Below are positions 1 to 11,609 of a stretch of DNA of 64,000 nt, one piece after another. The DNA is from Chiridota heheva (taxonomy: Eukaryota > Echinodermata > Holothuroidea > Apodida > Chiridotidae). The stretch is taken from NCBI GenBank assembly GCA_020152595.1, contig JAIGNY010001203.1, positions 657,501-721,500 of the forward strand, written 5' to 3'. The notes beneath the pieces are model-generated. The model was not told where the DNA came from. It did no database searches and worked only from the letters and a program-made list of their open reading frames with translations. Numbering within the stretch: position 1 is the first letter of the stretch; every line of letters begins with the position of its first letter. The position numbers and the translations under genes were made by a program.

Positions 1-245
1 GTATTTGTGAGTGGGCATTCAGTGACATATGGGAAACATAACATGGTGCTATGACACTGTATTTGTGGGTGGGCATTCAGTGACATACGGGAAACATAAC
101 TTGGTGCTATGATACTGTATTTGCGAATGGGCATTTAGTGACATATGGGAAACAACGTGGTGCTATGACACTGTATTTGTTATTTGTGAGTGGGCATTCA
201 GTGACATATGGGAAACATAACATGGTGCTATGACACTGTATTTGT
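1..245. repeat. 58-bp tandem repeat, about 4 copies
   Basis: Units beginning GTATTTGTGAGTGGGCATTC recur at about 1, 59, 117 and 180, giving a period of 58 bp with a few substitutions and a small insertion in the last unit. The array is cut by the window start, so its full size is unknown. No coding function is seen. Confidence 0.9.
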
Positions 246-2464
246 GATACAAGCTTTTTCAGGTCATATAATTCTTCATATCTATTCAGGCTTTCTATTG
301 TATTCAGCTTCCTTTGCTATAAGACCCCAATTGTTTCTAGTTATTTTCAGAGCACACCCTAATCTTTTATTCACTCTATACCAACCAAATGAGAAATTTC
401 AAATTTTCTTGAAATATTTTGCTCAAAACATTATTTGCAATATCAACACTATTTTTTTTTTTTAAGTCCTCTTTCATATAAATTTACAATAATTCATAAC
501 ATTCCTTTCAACAATTGATCATTTAATATGGGAATCATCCCCAAATTCTACCTAAAACCTCTGTTAACATTCAAAGATACCTCTTTCAGCCAGCAGAAGG
601 GTAGTAAGTTGAACATAACAACAATCTCTACTGAGAGTTTGTGTCATCATGACACACTAAGTTCACCCAAATGAGGACAAACACTGGATGAAAGAAACAA
701 CACAAAGTAACAGTTGTCCTTAATCATTTATTATCAAATAGTACTTTCTTGATGACATTTATGCTTCATATAATAACAAGTGAAAAAGTTATTTTAAAAC
801 TGGAAGAATTATCAGCAAGGTAACCAAGCCTCCAGGTGTAAAATCCACTCTCCTAAAAATGAAGAAACTCTTTCTAGCAGTGTACACAACTGTTACAATG
901 TTTTATGTAGTATATGTAATATATATGTAATATATTACTGTTCTCTGTCAATTTCATAACATATAATAGATATCAGTATTTTTTCAAAACTTCAAGACCA
1001 TGATGAAAATCTGTTGCAAGAGATTTTTAGTCCAAAAAATCCTCAAAGCCTACAAGGTTAAAAAAAAAATCATCACTTAAAATCACTCATCAATAAACAA
1101 ACAAAACCTCTACTGTTAAATACCATCCTCTTTGTAAATTATTACTTCAAGCCAGACACATTGACCACAGGGAAATACTTTTGTCCTTGTGTTGAGTGTG
1201 AAAGTCAGTGCACCTGCAGTGAAATTTGTTTACTAACTATGTCAGATCATGGCTGGAAAGTGGGGTGAAGTGGGTGCATTGTAGAAATAAGAAATCCCTG
1301 GTGTAATTGCTAAGTGCTTGAATGTGGTTTCAGTTGTGAGCAACAGATTTGAGATACAAAATCAATGGGAAAATTGCCTTATTTTGCAAATATTTCCAGA
1401 TTTCTGGATGGATTATGTTATCCATTTAAATTTGTTTCAACATTCGAGTTCAAAGGAGAATAACAAATATTTTCTTACCCACCTAAAACAACAAATTTTC
1501 TGGTTAAAAATGAGGGAAATGGTAGTGCGAATATTCACACGCTCAAGGCAGCAGCTCGTTAATCTGTCTTTACTTTGTAAACGATTGCCATTGAAAATAG
1601 TTTTTTACACACTAATCAAAAAGTCCGTACCTACAGCATGTGTTCCAAAAAAATGTTTCCTAAAATGAGGCAAACAACATTGTCAAGGCCGAGAGAAATC
1701 CTGCAATATCACTGACAACCTTCTCATCTATGGCAAGCATGAAATGCTGCGCAAGAAGAATGTCACCTAGGATACAAGGAAAAAGTGCCAGATTTAACAG
1801 ATAAGGAAGCTTATTTTTCATATATCACCCTACTCTTGTTTCCTCTTTCGCTTTAGTGCTAAAGAGATCTGGTGTCCAAGTACTGTGGCAAGGACCCAGA
1901 CGTGAGCATGCATTGAATCATCAAAATTATGCTGAATTGCAAAAACCCTATCACATTGGACTAAAATATTTGGCAACATATGTGATGTCACATCTGCACT
2001 TCCCAAAAAGTATTTTTTATTCCTTTAAAATGTTAATTATAATTTTTTCTCACTAAAATCAGAAGAGAACCTGAAAACAGGTAAATGCTTTTTTCTCATT
2101 TATAAATTTTACCTATCCCTCCATATATGTTCTAAAAGTTGTTTCGATAAATGTAAAAGATATAAATAGATATATAAAAATACATCAGGAAAGTGCAGAT
2201 TTGGCATACAGTAATCAATCTAAAAGTTATTTTTTGTTCAAGGCATTTTTTTAACGACTGCTTTGCTGCTTTTAAATTGTTATAACTTTTAAGGTAGCAC
2301 TGACCCCTAAACAGCGCCCCCAGTTGGTCTGAGATCACATTGTTTAATCAGTCTTAAATTGAAGCTTGATGTGTCTTCTTTAAGTTGCACTTATTTTTAT
2401 TCAAAAATCTGTTTTAATTAATGAGAAATAAACAAAACAAGAATAACCCTTTTGTTTACATCCC
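246..2464. other. AT-rich intergenic stretch, no gene seen
   Basis: Open frames here are short, unrecognisable and full of low-complexity codons. A TTAA followed by GGTAGCACTGACCC near 2289 could be the left end of the Kolobok-like element that follows, but no matching right end was found. Nothing else can be supported. Confidence 0.5.
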
Positions 2465-2478
2465 GTAGCCATGGTAAC
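2465..2478 (+). promoter_or_regulatory. RFX/X-box-like palindrome
   Basis: The sequence GTAGCCATGGTAAC matches the symmetrical RFX-type pattern GTNRCC-N(0-3)-RGYAAC. It lies about 300 bp upstream of the first ATG of Kolobok copy 1, so it may be part of that element rather than a host promoter. The match is seen; function is not established. Confidence 0.3.
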
Positions 2479-2881
2479 CAAGGCACGACTTCAGAAATAA
2501 TCATCCCTTTTCCCCATTTTCATGACCCTTTAAAGATTTAAAAAAACCATAGCAGCAAATGGTACATCCCAGATGCTATAGCTGACCTTAGTGTGTTTAT
2601 ATTTAGCAAAAAACTTTGTCAATAACTTCTCCCTCTTGTGTGTTTTGGTTACTGTATGTGAGTAAAATTCAAAATCAACCAGTGAACTAAAGAATAACAC
2701 TTTTTCAAGGGATGCTGTGGGAATCAACTTGTATTCATCATTTGTGGAGATATTGAAGGATAACTTTGTGTTTTATCATTATGGCAAAGAAACATGGACC
2801 ATACAGAGCTAAAAAGAGGGAAAGAAAGTGTTATGGGAAAAGACAGCAGTTGTTCTGCTCCTTAAAAATTCAAACAGTCAG

Positions 2882-2910
2882 ACCCGACCTGATAAATAAC
2901 CAGGTCGGGT
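2882..2910. repeat. Short perfect inverted repeat (hairpin)
   Basis: ACCCGACCTG at 2882-2891 is followed after nine bases by its exact reverse complement CAGGTCGGGT at 2901-2910. It sits just after the basic N-terminus of transposase copy 1 and interrupts recognisable family sequence. It may be a small insertion or a stem-loop. Confidence 0.75.
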
Positions 2911-3561
2911 CAGATTTTTCCTATTTATTTTTTTTATTCTGAAAACCTTAGTTGTTGTGGAAGTTGGTGCTGAGTATCATATTAGCGATGGATGAAGTCC
3001 TTATTGTGTGGTTATTTTAATTAAGATAAAGTGGTCTCACTATTTGCTACAGTAAGTTTGTGGTTATGATTTGCTGCAACAAATTTTTTAGGAGAAGGAC
3101 AAGTCATGAAAAGAGGGTAAGCTTTCAGCTGCAGTACCTAATGATACAGAACGTAGTGAAAGTGAGGCCTAGTACATCTAGCGCTGAGGATACTACTACA
3201 GTACAGGACACACAACCACAAGTAGTTCCAAGTGCTTCTAAGAGGAAATTAGAACAATGTGGGAGTAAAAATGAGAGTCTAAAGAACAAAAAGGTATGTC
3301 AAGAACTTCAAGATGTTATGACTGATAATTCAATGTCATCATGAACTTTAAAATTCTAAGGAATGCAATTTCTTCATTCTGTTATTGTGATTGTGGGGGT
3401 GAACTTGACCTTATCCCTGACATTGAAGATGCAAAAGGACAGGCAATTAGCATGAAGCTTCAGTGCAAAGTTTGTTATAAGTGGATGCAATTTAGCACAT
3501 TAAGAAATATTGGAAAGAACTGTTTTGAAGTGAACAGAAGGCTAACTTGGGCAATGCGCTG

Positions 3562-3708
3562 CAATGGACTGGGTAGACAGGGCAATGGACTGGGTAGACA
3601 GGGCAATGGACTGGGTAAACAGGGCAATGGACTGGGTAGACAGGGCAATGGACTGGGTAGACAGGGCAATGTACTGGGTAGACAGGGCACTGGACTGGGT
3701 AGACAGGG
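3562..3708 (+). repeat. 21-bp minisatellite inside transposase copy 1, 7 copies
   Basis: Seven tandem 21-bp units begin CAATGGACTGGGTAGACAGG. The period is a multiple of three, so the plus-strand frame stays open and encodes repeated GLGRQGN. It interrupts the transposase after the N-terminal cysteine region (WAMRCN just before it). All six frames stay open through the array; the other frames are shadows. Confidence 0.95.
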
Positions 3709-4442
3709 AACTGCTTTGTTTTGTGGGTATACGAATATGCCAGAACCATGTAAAACTAAATCTTGGAATCAACACATGGGGAAAATTCAGGAAGCAACAG
3801 AGAAAGTGGCAAAGGAGACAATCAAGCTGCAAAAGACCTGAAAACAACAGCAGAAGGTGAAATAGAAAACGTTGAAGTGTCATGTAATGGGACCTGGATG
3901 CGAAGAGGCTATTCATCATTGCATGGAGTCACAACCGCCATCGCTGCACAATATGGTAAAGTTGTGGACTATGAAGTACTCAGCACATATTGCCATTCGT
4001 GTGCAATCAACAAAAATAAATCAAGAGTGGAAAGCAGCACATGTAAATACTTTGTGTTGAAAATTATGAGGGATCAGCTGCATCCATGGAGCCAGTGGGC
4101 ATGAAGCGCATATTCTCAAGGTCGGAAAAAGAAAGGAAGTTGAGGTACACCACCTACATTGAAGATGGAGACTCAAAGTCTTTTTTAGAGGTTTCATCAT
4201 CTAAACAATATGAAGATGAGCACCTAGTAATTAAAAAGGAGTGTGTGGGTCACATTCAGAAGCGGATGGGGTACTGGCCTGACAAATTTGAAGAAAAAAA
4301 ACCTCAAGGGCAAGAAACTATTAAATGGAAAGACAATTGGGGGAAGGGGTCGCCTTACTGACAAGGCTATAAATTCCCTACAAGTCTGGTATGGAAAAGC
4401 CATCAGAGGCAACAAAGGCAGCCTGAAAGGTATGCAGGACAG

Positions 4443-6493
4443 CATTTGGGCTATATACTACCACAAGTCTTCATTTGGGCTATATACTACCACAAGTCTT
4501 CATTTGGGCTATATACTACCACAAGTCTTGCTTTAGGCTATATACTACCACAAGTCTTCATTTGGGCTATATACTACCACAAGTCTTCATTTGGGCTATA
4601 TACTACCATAAGTCTTCATTTGGGCTATATACTACCATAAGTCTTCATTTGGGCTATATACTACCACAAGTCTTCATTTGGGCTATATACTACCACAAGT
4701 CTTCATTTAGGCTATATACTACCACAAGTCTTCATTTGGGCTATATACTACCATAAGTCTTCATTTGGGCTATATACTACCACAAGCCTTCATTTGGGCT
4801 ATATACTACCATAAGTCTTCATTTGGGCTATATACTACCATAAGTCTTCATTTGGGCTATATACTACCATAAGTCTTCATTTGGGCTATATACTAACTAC
4901 CATAAGTCTTCATTTGGGCTATATACTACCACAAGTCTCCATTTGGGCTATATACTACCACAAGTCTTCATTTGGGCTATATACTACCACAAGTCTTCAT
5001 TTGGGCTATATACTACCACAAGTCTTCATTTAGGCTATATACTACCACAAGTCTTCATTTGGGCTATATACTACCATAAGTCTTCATTTGGGCTATATAC
5101 TACCACAAGCCTTCATTTGGGCTATATACTACCATAAGTCTTCATTTGGGCTATATACTACCACAAGCCTTCATTTGGGCTATATACTACCATAAGTCTT
5201 CATTTGGGCTATATACTACCACAAGTCTTCATTTGGGCTATATACTACCACAAGTCTTCATTTGGGCCATATACTACCACAAACATTCATTTGGGCTATA
5301 TACTACCATAAGTCTTCATTTGGGCTATATACTACCACAAGCCTTCATTTGGGCTATATACTACCATAAGTCTTCATTTGGGCTATATACTACCATAAGT
5401 CTTCATTTGGGCTATATACTACCACAAGTCTTCATTTGGGCTATATACTACCACAAGTCTTCATTTGGGCTATATACTACCACAAGTCTTCATTTGGGCT
5501 ATATACTACCACAAGTCTTCATTTAGGCTATATACTACCACAAGTCTTCATTTGGGCTATATACTACCATAAGTCTTCATTTGGGCTATATACTACCACA
5601 AGTCTTCATTTGGGCTATATACTACCACAAGTCTTCATTTAGGCTATATACTACCACAAGTCTTCATTTGGACTATATACTACCACAAGTCTTCATTTGG
5701 GCTATATACTACCACAAGTCTTCATTTGGGCTATATACTACCACAAGTCTTCATTTGGGCTATATACTACCATAAGTCTTCATTTGGGCTATATACTACC
5801 ATAAGTCTTCATTTGGGCTATATACTACCACAAGTCTTCATTTGGGCTATATACTACCACAAGTCTTCATTTGGGCTATATACTACCACAAGTCTTCATT
5901 TGGGCTATATACTACCACAAGCCTTCATTTGGGCTATATACTACCACAAGTGTTCATTTGGGCTATATACTAACTACCACAAGTCTTCATTTGGGCTATA
6001 TACTACCACAAGTCTCCATTTGGGCTATATACTACCACAAGTCTTCATTTGGGTTATATACTAACTACCACAAGTCTTCATTTGGGCTATATACTAACTA
6101 CCACAAGTCTTCATTTGGGCTATATACTACCACAAGTCTCCATTTGGGCTATATACTACCACAAGTCTTCATTTGGGCTATATACTAACTACCACAAGTC
6201 TTCATTTGGGCTATATACTACCACAAGTCTTCATTTGGGCTATATACTAACTACCACAAGTCTTCATTTGGGCTATATACTACCACAAGTCTCCATTTGG
6301 GCTATATACTACCATAAGTCTTCATTTGGGCTATATACTACCACAAGTCTTCATTTGGGCTATATACTACCACAAGTCTTCATTTGGGCTATATACTACC
6401 ACAAGTCTTCATTTGGGCTATATACTACCACAAGTCTTCATTTGGGCTATATACTACCACAAGTCTTTATTTGGGCTATATACTACCACAAGT
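4443..6493 (+). repeat. 29-bp minisatellite inside transposase copy 1, about 70 copies
   Basis: A long head-to-tail array has a 29-bp unit starting TTCATTTGGGCTATATACTA. Sequence variants include CATAAG for CACAAG, CTCC for CTTC, and 33-bp units with an extra AACT. The left edge encodes DSIWAIYYHK of the transposase. The right edge resumes with KPQHHLCP, which aligns with VPQHGRCP of copy 2, so the array expanded from transposase codons. Because 29 is not a multiple of three and the unit lacks stops, reading frames cycle through the array and look long; these are not genes. Confidence 0.97.
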
Positions 6494-6862
6494 GTTCCGC
6501 CGATGCCAAACCTCAGCACCATCTATGCCCTAAGATGTCAAGGGAGAACTGGACTGTTATAAGCATGACAGAAATATTGCACCAGCTGTTGAAAAGATGA
6601 ACGCTATTTTCCACAGACTTTCTTCCTCTGAATTATTAGAGAAATGCTTAGACTGCATAATGCAAAATCCAAATGGAGTCTCTAAAGAATCTCATTGGCG
6701 AAGATGTCCAAAATCCTTGTTTGCCGGTAACAAGACAGATCGTTGGGCTACTGCTGATGCAGTATGCACCTTCAACAGTGGTGCCTCTACTAAACCAACA
6801 TTCTGGAGACTATGAAAATGACTGTTGGAGGTTACACAGTAACTATGCTACAGAACATGGAC

Positions 6863-7256
6863 AAAGAAAGGGGCAGAGAGGGCAGCATCTGACAAAGGAT
6901 GACACAGCGAGTGACCAGACGCAATGTCAAGAAGGGGTTTAAGGATGCTGCAACACAGAAAGAGTGAAAGGGGCAGAGAGGGCAGCATCTGACAAAGGAT
7001 GACACAGCGAGTGACCAGACGCAATGTCAAGAAGGGGTTTAAGGATGCTGCAACACAGAAAGAGTGAAAGGGGCAGAGAGGGCAGCATCTGACAAAGGAT
7101 GACACAGCGAGTGACCAGACGCAATGTCAAGAAGGGGTTTAAGGATGCTGCAACACAGAAAGGGGCAGAGAGGGCAGCATCTGACAAAGGATGACACAGC
7201 GAGTGACCAGACTCAATGTCAAGAAGGGGTTTAAGGATGCTGCAACACAGAAAGAG
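6863..7256 (+). repeat. 100-bp tandem repeat in the transposase C-terminal region, 4 copies
   Basis: GGGCAGAGAG recurs at 6871, 6971, 7071 and 7163, giving periods of 100, 100 and 92 bp with very few differences. The unit contains the family segment RRNVKKGFKDAATQKE, so this too is an amplification of transposase coding DNA. The final EVYAPGAF follows directly. High identity between units suggests the expansion is recent. Confidence 0.93.
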
Positions 7257-7286
7257 GGAGAGGTTTATGCTCCTGGTGCATTTTAA

Positions 7287-8010
7287 TGTAAAAGAACACA
7301 TTCTAACTTAAACTATTTGACAATTAAAACTAAAAAAAATAAATATAATATGCCAAATGTCACTTACTATGAACTATTTTTAGTGTAAAATCGTAAATTT
7401 TTACGTACCAAAAACATTAAATGCGACTTTCTCAATTGTCACTTTTTACTGTTATTGGAAATTGATTAGCATGGTAACCCAGTCATTGTGTGTTCAATTC
7501 TCATGATATTTCCCATACTTGACATAATTTTAAATAGCTTGAGTGAACAAAAAATTGAAAAAATATTACCATTTCCTATTCAGGCCACTAATTAGCATTA
7601 ATGAAACTTTTAATTAATTATAATTAACCATAACTCAATAATAAAATGCAAAGTTGCATATTTGTTTCACTCAATTCATAGGGTATGACACAAGCATTAG
7701 CTGTACCAAATATTACACCATTTCATTAATCCTACCTCAAGTTATCATGCTAAAACATCATTTTTAATGTATTTCTTTGTTTTTACTTCATTAATTATGC
7801 ACATCAGATATTTGTTCGAAAATGTGTCGGCGAGCTTTGTATATCCATTATTTGATACTGTAAGTCATTTCATAATTACAAGATATCAGAAAGTATACAA
7901 AACAACCAGCTATTGTTGCCTTCTTGAAGGGTCAGTGGTATACCTTCAAATTTTGCCCCAAATCCAAGTTCATACCCCCCACAACCAAATTCCCCTCAAA
8001 ATCCACTTCT
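7287..8010. other. AT-rich spacer, no gene seen
   Basis: This stretch follows the transposase stop and contains TTAATTAA-rich sequence with no recognisable coding segment. It probably includes the 3' non-coding part of Kolobok copy 1. A right terminal inverted repeat could not be identified. Confidence 0.4.
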
Positions 8011-8078
8011 ATACAGTGTAGGCAGACCTACATGGACATACAGTGTAGGCAGACCTACAGTGTAGGCAGACCTACATA
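8011..8078. repeat. Short repeat of GTGTAGGCAGACCTACA
   Basis: The block CAGTGTAGGCAGACCTACA occurs three times within about 70 bp immediately upstream of the gypsy nucleocapsid zinc knuckle. It contains the inverted pair GTAGG/CCTAC. Confidence 0.75.
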
Positions 8079-8094
8079 AACGCATGATGGACAA

Positions 8095-11000
8095 CCCATC
8101 TGTTTTAATTGTGGCTTTCCAGGTCACATTGCGGCAAGGTGTAGAAATCTGCCCCCACATTTGCCACAAAGTAATTATGCAATGCCCACTAACAATAATA
8201 ATATGCCATTAAACCAGAACGGACCAGTGAACGGGACCGACCACTGGCCGCAACATTAAACCAGGTCCATGGGGAAATTGCTAGCACTAACCATGCTTTG
8301 TATGCAGAAGCCCGATTAAATAATGTAACATTTAAATGCCTTGTTGACACAGGATCCTGTATTACCCTCAATAGTTCAAATACCCTACATTATTTACAAG
8401 AAGTAAGTAACATTAATGTCAAAGTCACTAAACATTCAGCGTACTCAGTAACAAATCAACCAGTCACTATGTTAGGTTCCGCTCATATTTCTTTTAGAAT
8501 CGGTGCAAAGGTTGTAGAACATAACGTTCAGATCGCTGAAGATATCAATCATGATTGTATTCTGGGAATAGATTTTCTTTCCAAAGTTTACCTGTGAAAT
8601 TGATGTAAAACAAAGAAAATTGAAATTTCAAGGCGAAATTGTTCCATTGCAAACTAGAAGCGGGCCTATTACTTGCAAATGTCCTGAGTCATCTGAAATA
8701 ACAATAGCAGAGGACGTTGTGTTGCCAAGTAGACATCAATTTTTCTTCAAGCAAAATGTAATCACCATTGTTATGTGGGGTGTGACAAACACACAGTACT
8801 TTTAGAGCCATTTGAAAATTTTATGACCAAGACAGGCATGCTGGTTGCTAGAGTAGTGGCTGAGGTCACAGATGACAAAACGATTCCTGTGTGCTTTATG
8901 AACCCTTCTCCATGTCAAGTAAAACTTTACAAAGGCACCACGATTGGCACTATTTGCCATCTAGTAAAGTTTGTGATGATTTTCACAACCTATATATTTC
9001 AGCGACAACTGTTCAGCAATCTGACACTTCCAATCCCACCATTTGCTCAAAATTCCACCAATTATTTTCTTGAACAATTTGATGTTGATAATTTAAATGT
9101 GCCAGAAGAGGCTAAATTGCAATTATTGAACCTGCTTTCAAATCATCAGGAAATATTTGCCCAAAGTTCAGATGACTTATGAAGGACAAACATAATTTCA
9201 CATAAAATTCCCACTGGTGACGCTAGGCCGATTTGTCAAGGGCCCAACTGGCACCTGTACATCAAAAACAGGAAGTGCAAAAGCAAGTTCAGGAAATGTT
9301 AGACAAAGGCATAATTACACCCAGTTAAAGCCCCTGGTCATCCCCAATCGTTCTCGTAAAAAAAAAAAAAAAGACGGTACCACAAGATTTTGTGTGGATT
9401 ATCTAGGCTTGTAACCAAAAAGGATGCTTACCCCCTTCCCCGGCTTGATGATATACTTGATGCCCTGGCAAATGCAAAATACTATACGGCCTTAGATCTC
9501 TCCTGGATATTGGCAAGTTGCCGTTAACCCCAAAGACCATGAGAAAACTGCATTTATTACATACCAAGGGCGATTCAAATTCAAGGTAATGCCTTTTGGC
9601 CTTTGTAATGCACCAGCCACATTACAGAGGTTAATGGAATTTGTGCTTGCAGGTTTGCAATGGAATGCATGCCTGGTGTATTTGGATGATATAATTGTAT
9701 ATTTCAGTGCCATAGAAAGTAACCTTTAAAGATTAAATACTGTATTTTTAAGGTTGCGCGAAGCTGACCTTAAGTTAAAACCATCCAAATGCACTTTTAT
9801 GCAAGAACGAGTTGCATACCTAGGTCGTATTGTTTCAGCTGATGGCATATCTCCTGACCCCCATAAAATTGAAGCCATTCAGAAATACCCCGTCCCCTGC
9901 ACCAAAAAAGAAGTGCAAAGTTTTGTGGGACTTGCTTCTTACTATCAACGATTCATTCCTGGCTTTGCAAGAATCGCTAGCCCCCTTCATAAGCTGTCGG
10001 AAAAAGACAAAGAGTTTAAATGGACCCCTAAATGTCAACAAGCATTTGAAATACTTCAAAAGTTCACCCTAATCAGATTACCAGCCCCTTAGATGGATCA
10101 ATCAATGAAACATCCCAATCCCAGATGGGCAGCTGTACTTCAGGAATATGATTTTGATATCAAATACCGCCCTGGAAAAAAATCATGCAAATGCTGATTC
10201 CCTTTCCAGAATTCCCTCATTGTACAAATGTGCATGATAACCCACAAAATGAAGAAAAGCCTGATGAAGGGTCAATTGTAATGCCAATGGAAGACAATAT
10301 CCTGACTGGTTTAAGCCCTAATTGGACTCAAGACGAAATGAAAACAAAACAATCACAGCATCCAAATATTTCACATATTATTGAATGGAAGAAAAAAGGA
10401 ATCAATCGACCCACCAAAATGCATGTTGCTGACAACCCCCAGCTGAAGTTGTTCTGGCATCAGTGGAAGAAATTGATTTTGAAAGATGAAATTATTTACA
10501 GGATGTGGAAGTCTTGCAAGGGGATAAAAGAAACCTTTCAGCTCATTCTCCCCCCTCCCTGCTACCCCTAGCCCTGCAATACCGGCATGATGACCCAGCG
10601 AGTAGCCATTTTGGTTTCGCCTGTACCTTAGACAAAATAAAGTAGAGGTTCTATTGGCCTGATATATCTCGGTCAAAGGTATTGTAAAGAATGCCATGAC
10701 TGTGCATCTAAAAAGCCCCCTCCCAAACAAGAACATGTCCCAATGAAAAGTATCCCCATTGAAAACCCATTCAATATGGTAGCAATGGATATAACTGGCC
10801 CATTCCCCATTTCCAATAAAGGTAATAAATATATTCTTGTAATCATGGAATACTTTACGAAATGGCCTAAAGCTTATGCAATTCTAAACCAAGAAGCCGC
10901 CACGATTGCAGCAGCCCTTGAAGATTACATCGGCTGATATGGTATGCCTTTAGCCATCCTGACAGACCAAGGAAAAAACTTTGAATCAAAACTAATGGCA

Positions 11001-11590
11001 GAAGTCTGTCAAGTCCTCCACCTCAACAAAATACGGACCATTGCATAACCTCAACCAGACGGCATGGTTGAGAGATTCAATCATACACTAACAAACGTGT
11101 TATCGATGTATGTGTCAACAAACCAAAAAGACTAGGATACATGGATCCCCAAGTCTTGTTAGCATACAGGACAAGTGTACACAAATCGACAAATCAAACT
11201 CCTTTCATGATGATGTATGGACCAAAACCCGATTATCAGTTGAGACATGTTTCGGAGACCCCCCTGATCAACACCAACCATCTGACCCTACCACTTACGC
11301 TGAGCAATTAAAAGCCAAATTACAAGACGTACAAATATGCAAGCGAAAAGTTAGAAATTGCTCAACACCGACAAAAAGTTTTATATGACAAGCAAGCATG
11401 GAGTACCCCCTTCAAAACCGGTGACAGTCTTCGAAAATCTACTAGATTTGCTCACATGTGGCATGGCCCCTACAATATTATAGAATGCATCTCGGAAGTA
11501 AATTACAAAGTCCGGCTTAATGACGGAACTCATACTCAAAGTGTTCATCACAATAGGCTGAAAAAGTGTTTCAATATAGGTAATGCTGGT
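8095..11590 (+). pseudogene. Ty3/gypsy LTR retrotransposon gag-pol remnant
   Basis: Domains appear in the canonical order but with many frameshifts and stops. There is a CCHC zinc knuckle (C-x2-C-x4-H-x4-C, 8101-8142), a retropepsin with LVDTGSC (about 8338) and ILGIDFLSK (about 8560), and reverse transcriptase with FCVDYLGL (about 9390), LDLS (about 9492), MPFGLCNAPAT (about 9590) and the YLDD box (9679-9690). The connection region follows (YLGRIVSADGI, FVGLASYYQRFI, about 9820-9960). The tether/RNase H end (QEYDFDIKYRPG, about 10140) and integrase with MDITGPFP (about 10785), LTDQGKNF (about 10958) and VERFNHTL (about 11068) complete the order. Most of RNase H is missing. The protease-RT-RNaseH-integrase order is diagnostic of Ty3/gypsy. 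No LTR was recognised on either side. Confidence 0.88.
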
Positions 11591-11609
11591 ATTGAAAAGT
11601 TTTGTCAGG

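Larger units (their letters stand above)
2781..7286 (+). pseudogene. Kolobok/Mutator-like 'DGTW' transposase, copy 1, broken and expanded by three tandem arrays
   Basis: The reading starts MAKKHGPYRAKKRERKCYGK at 2781, the basic start typical of this family and resembling MPRKRKRKFFGNRF of copy 3. Transposase segments follow in shifting frames: a CxC...CxxC region (about 3385-3540), SCNGTWMRRGYSS (about 3880), EPVGMKRIFSRSEK and EDGDSKSF (about 4090-4190), KKECVGHIQKRMG (about 4235), LTDKAINSLQVWYGKAIRG (about 4355), then IWAIYYHK (about 4445). After a 2-kb array the family sequence resumes with KPQHHLCP (about 6510), RRCPKSLFAGNKT (about 6700) and DAVCTFNSGAS, and ends EVYAPGAF-stop at 7286. 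The first catalytic Asp is Asn here (NGTW), and the NES motif carrying the last acidic residue reads NGV. Frameshifts and stops make it non-functional. The role would have been cut-and-paste transposition. Assignment to Kolobok rests on the TTAA-flanked copy 3. Confidence 0.8.

Noticed and set aside
3475..3919. Minus-strand frames with PCLPSPL, CPVYPVH and ALSTQSI repeats
   Set aside because: Antisense shadows of the 21-bp array.
4443..6493. CRISPR-like array of 29-bp repeats
   Set aside because: Repeats are contiguous with no variable spacers, in a eukaryotic context, so this is a minisatellite.
4446..6600. Several overlapping open frames of 60-183 codons with MGYILPQVFIWAIYYHKSS repeats
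   Set aside because: They arise because the 29-bp unit lacks stops and rotates through the three frames; they are not separate proteins, although the repeat derives from transposase codons.
7767..8021. 84-codon ORF before the gypsy element
   Set aside because: Hydrophobic, AT-driven composition with no family features; treated as chance.
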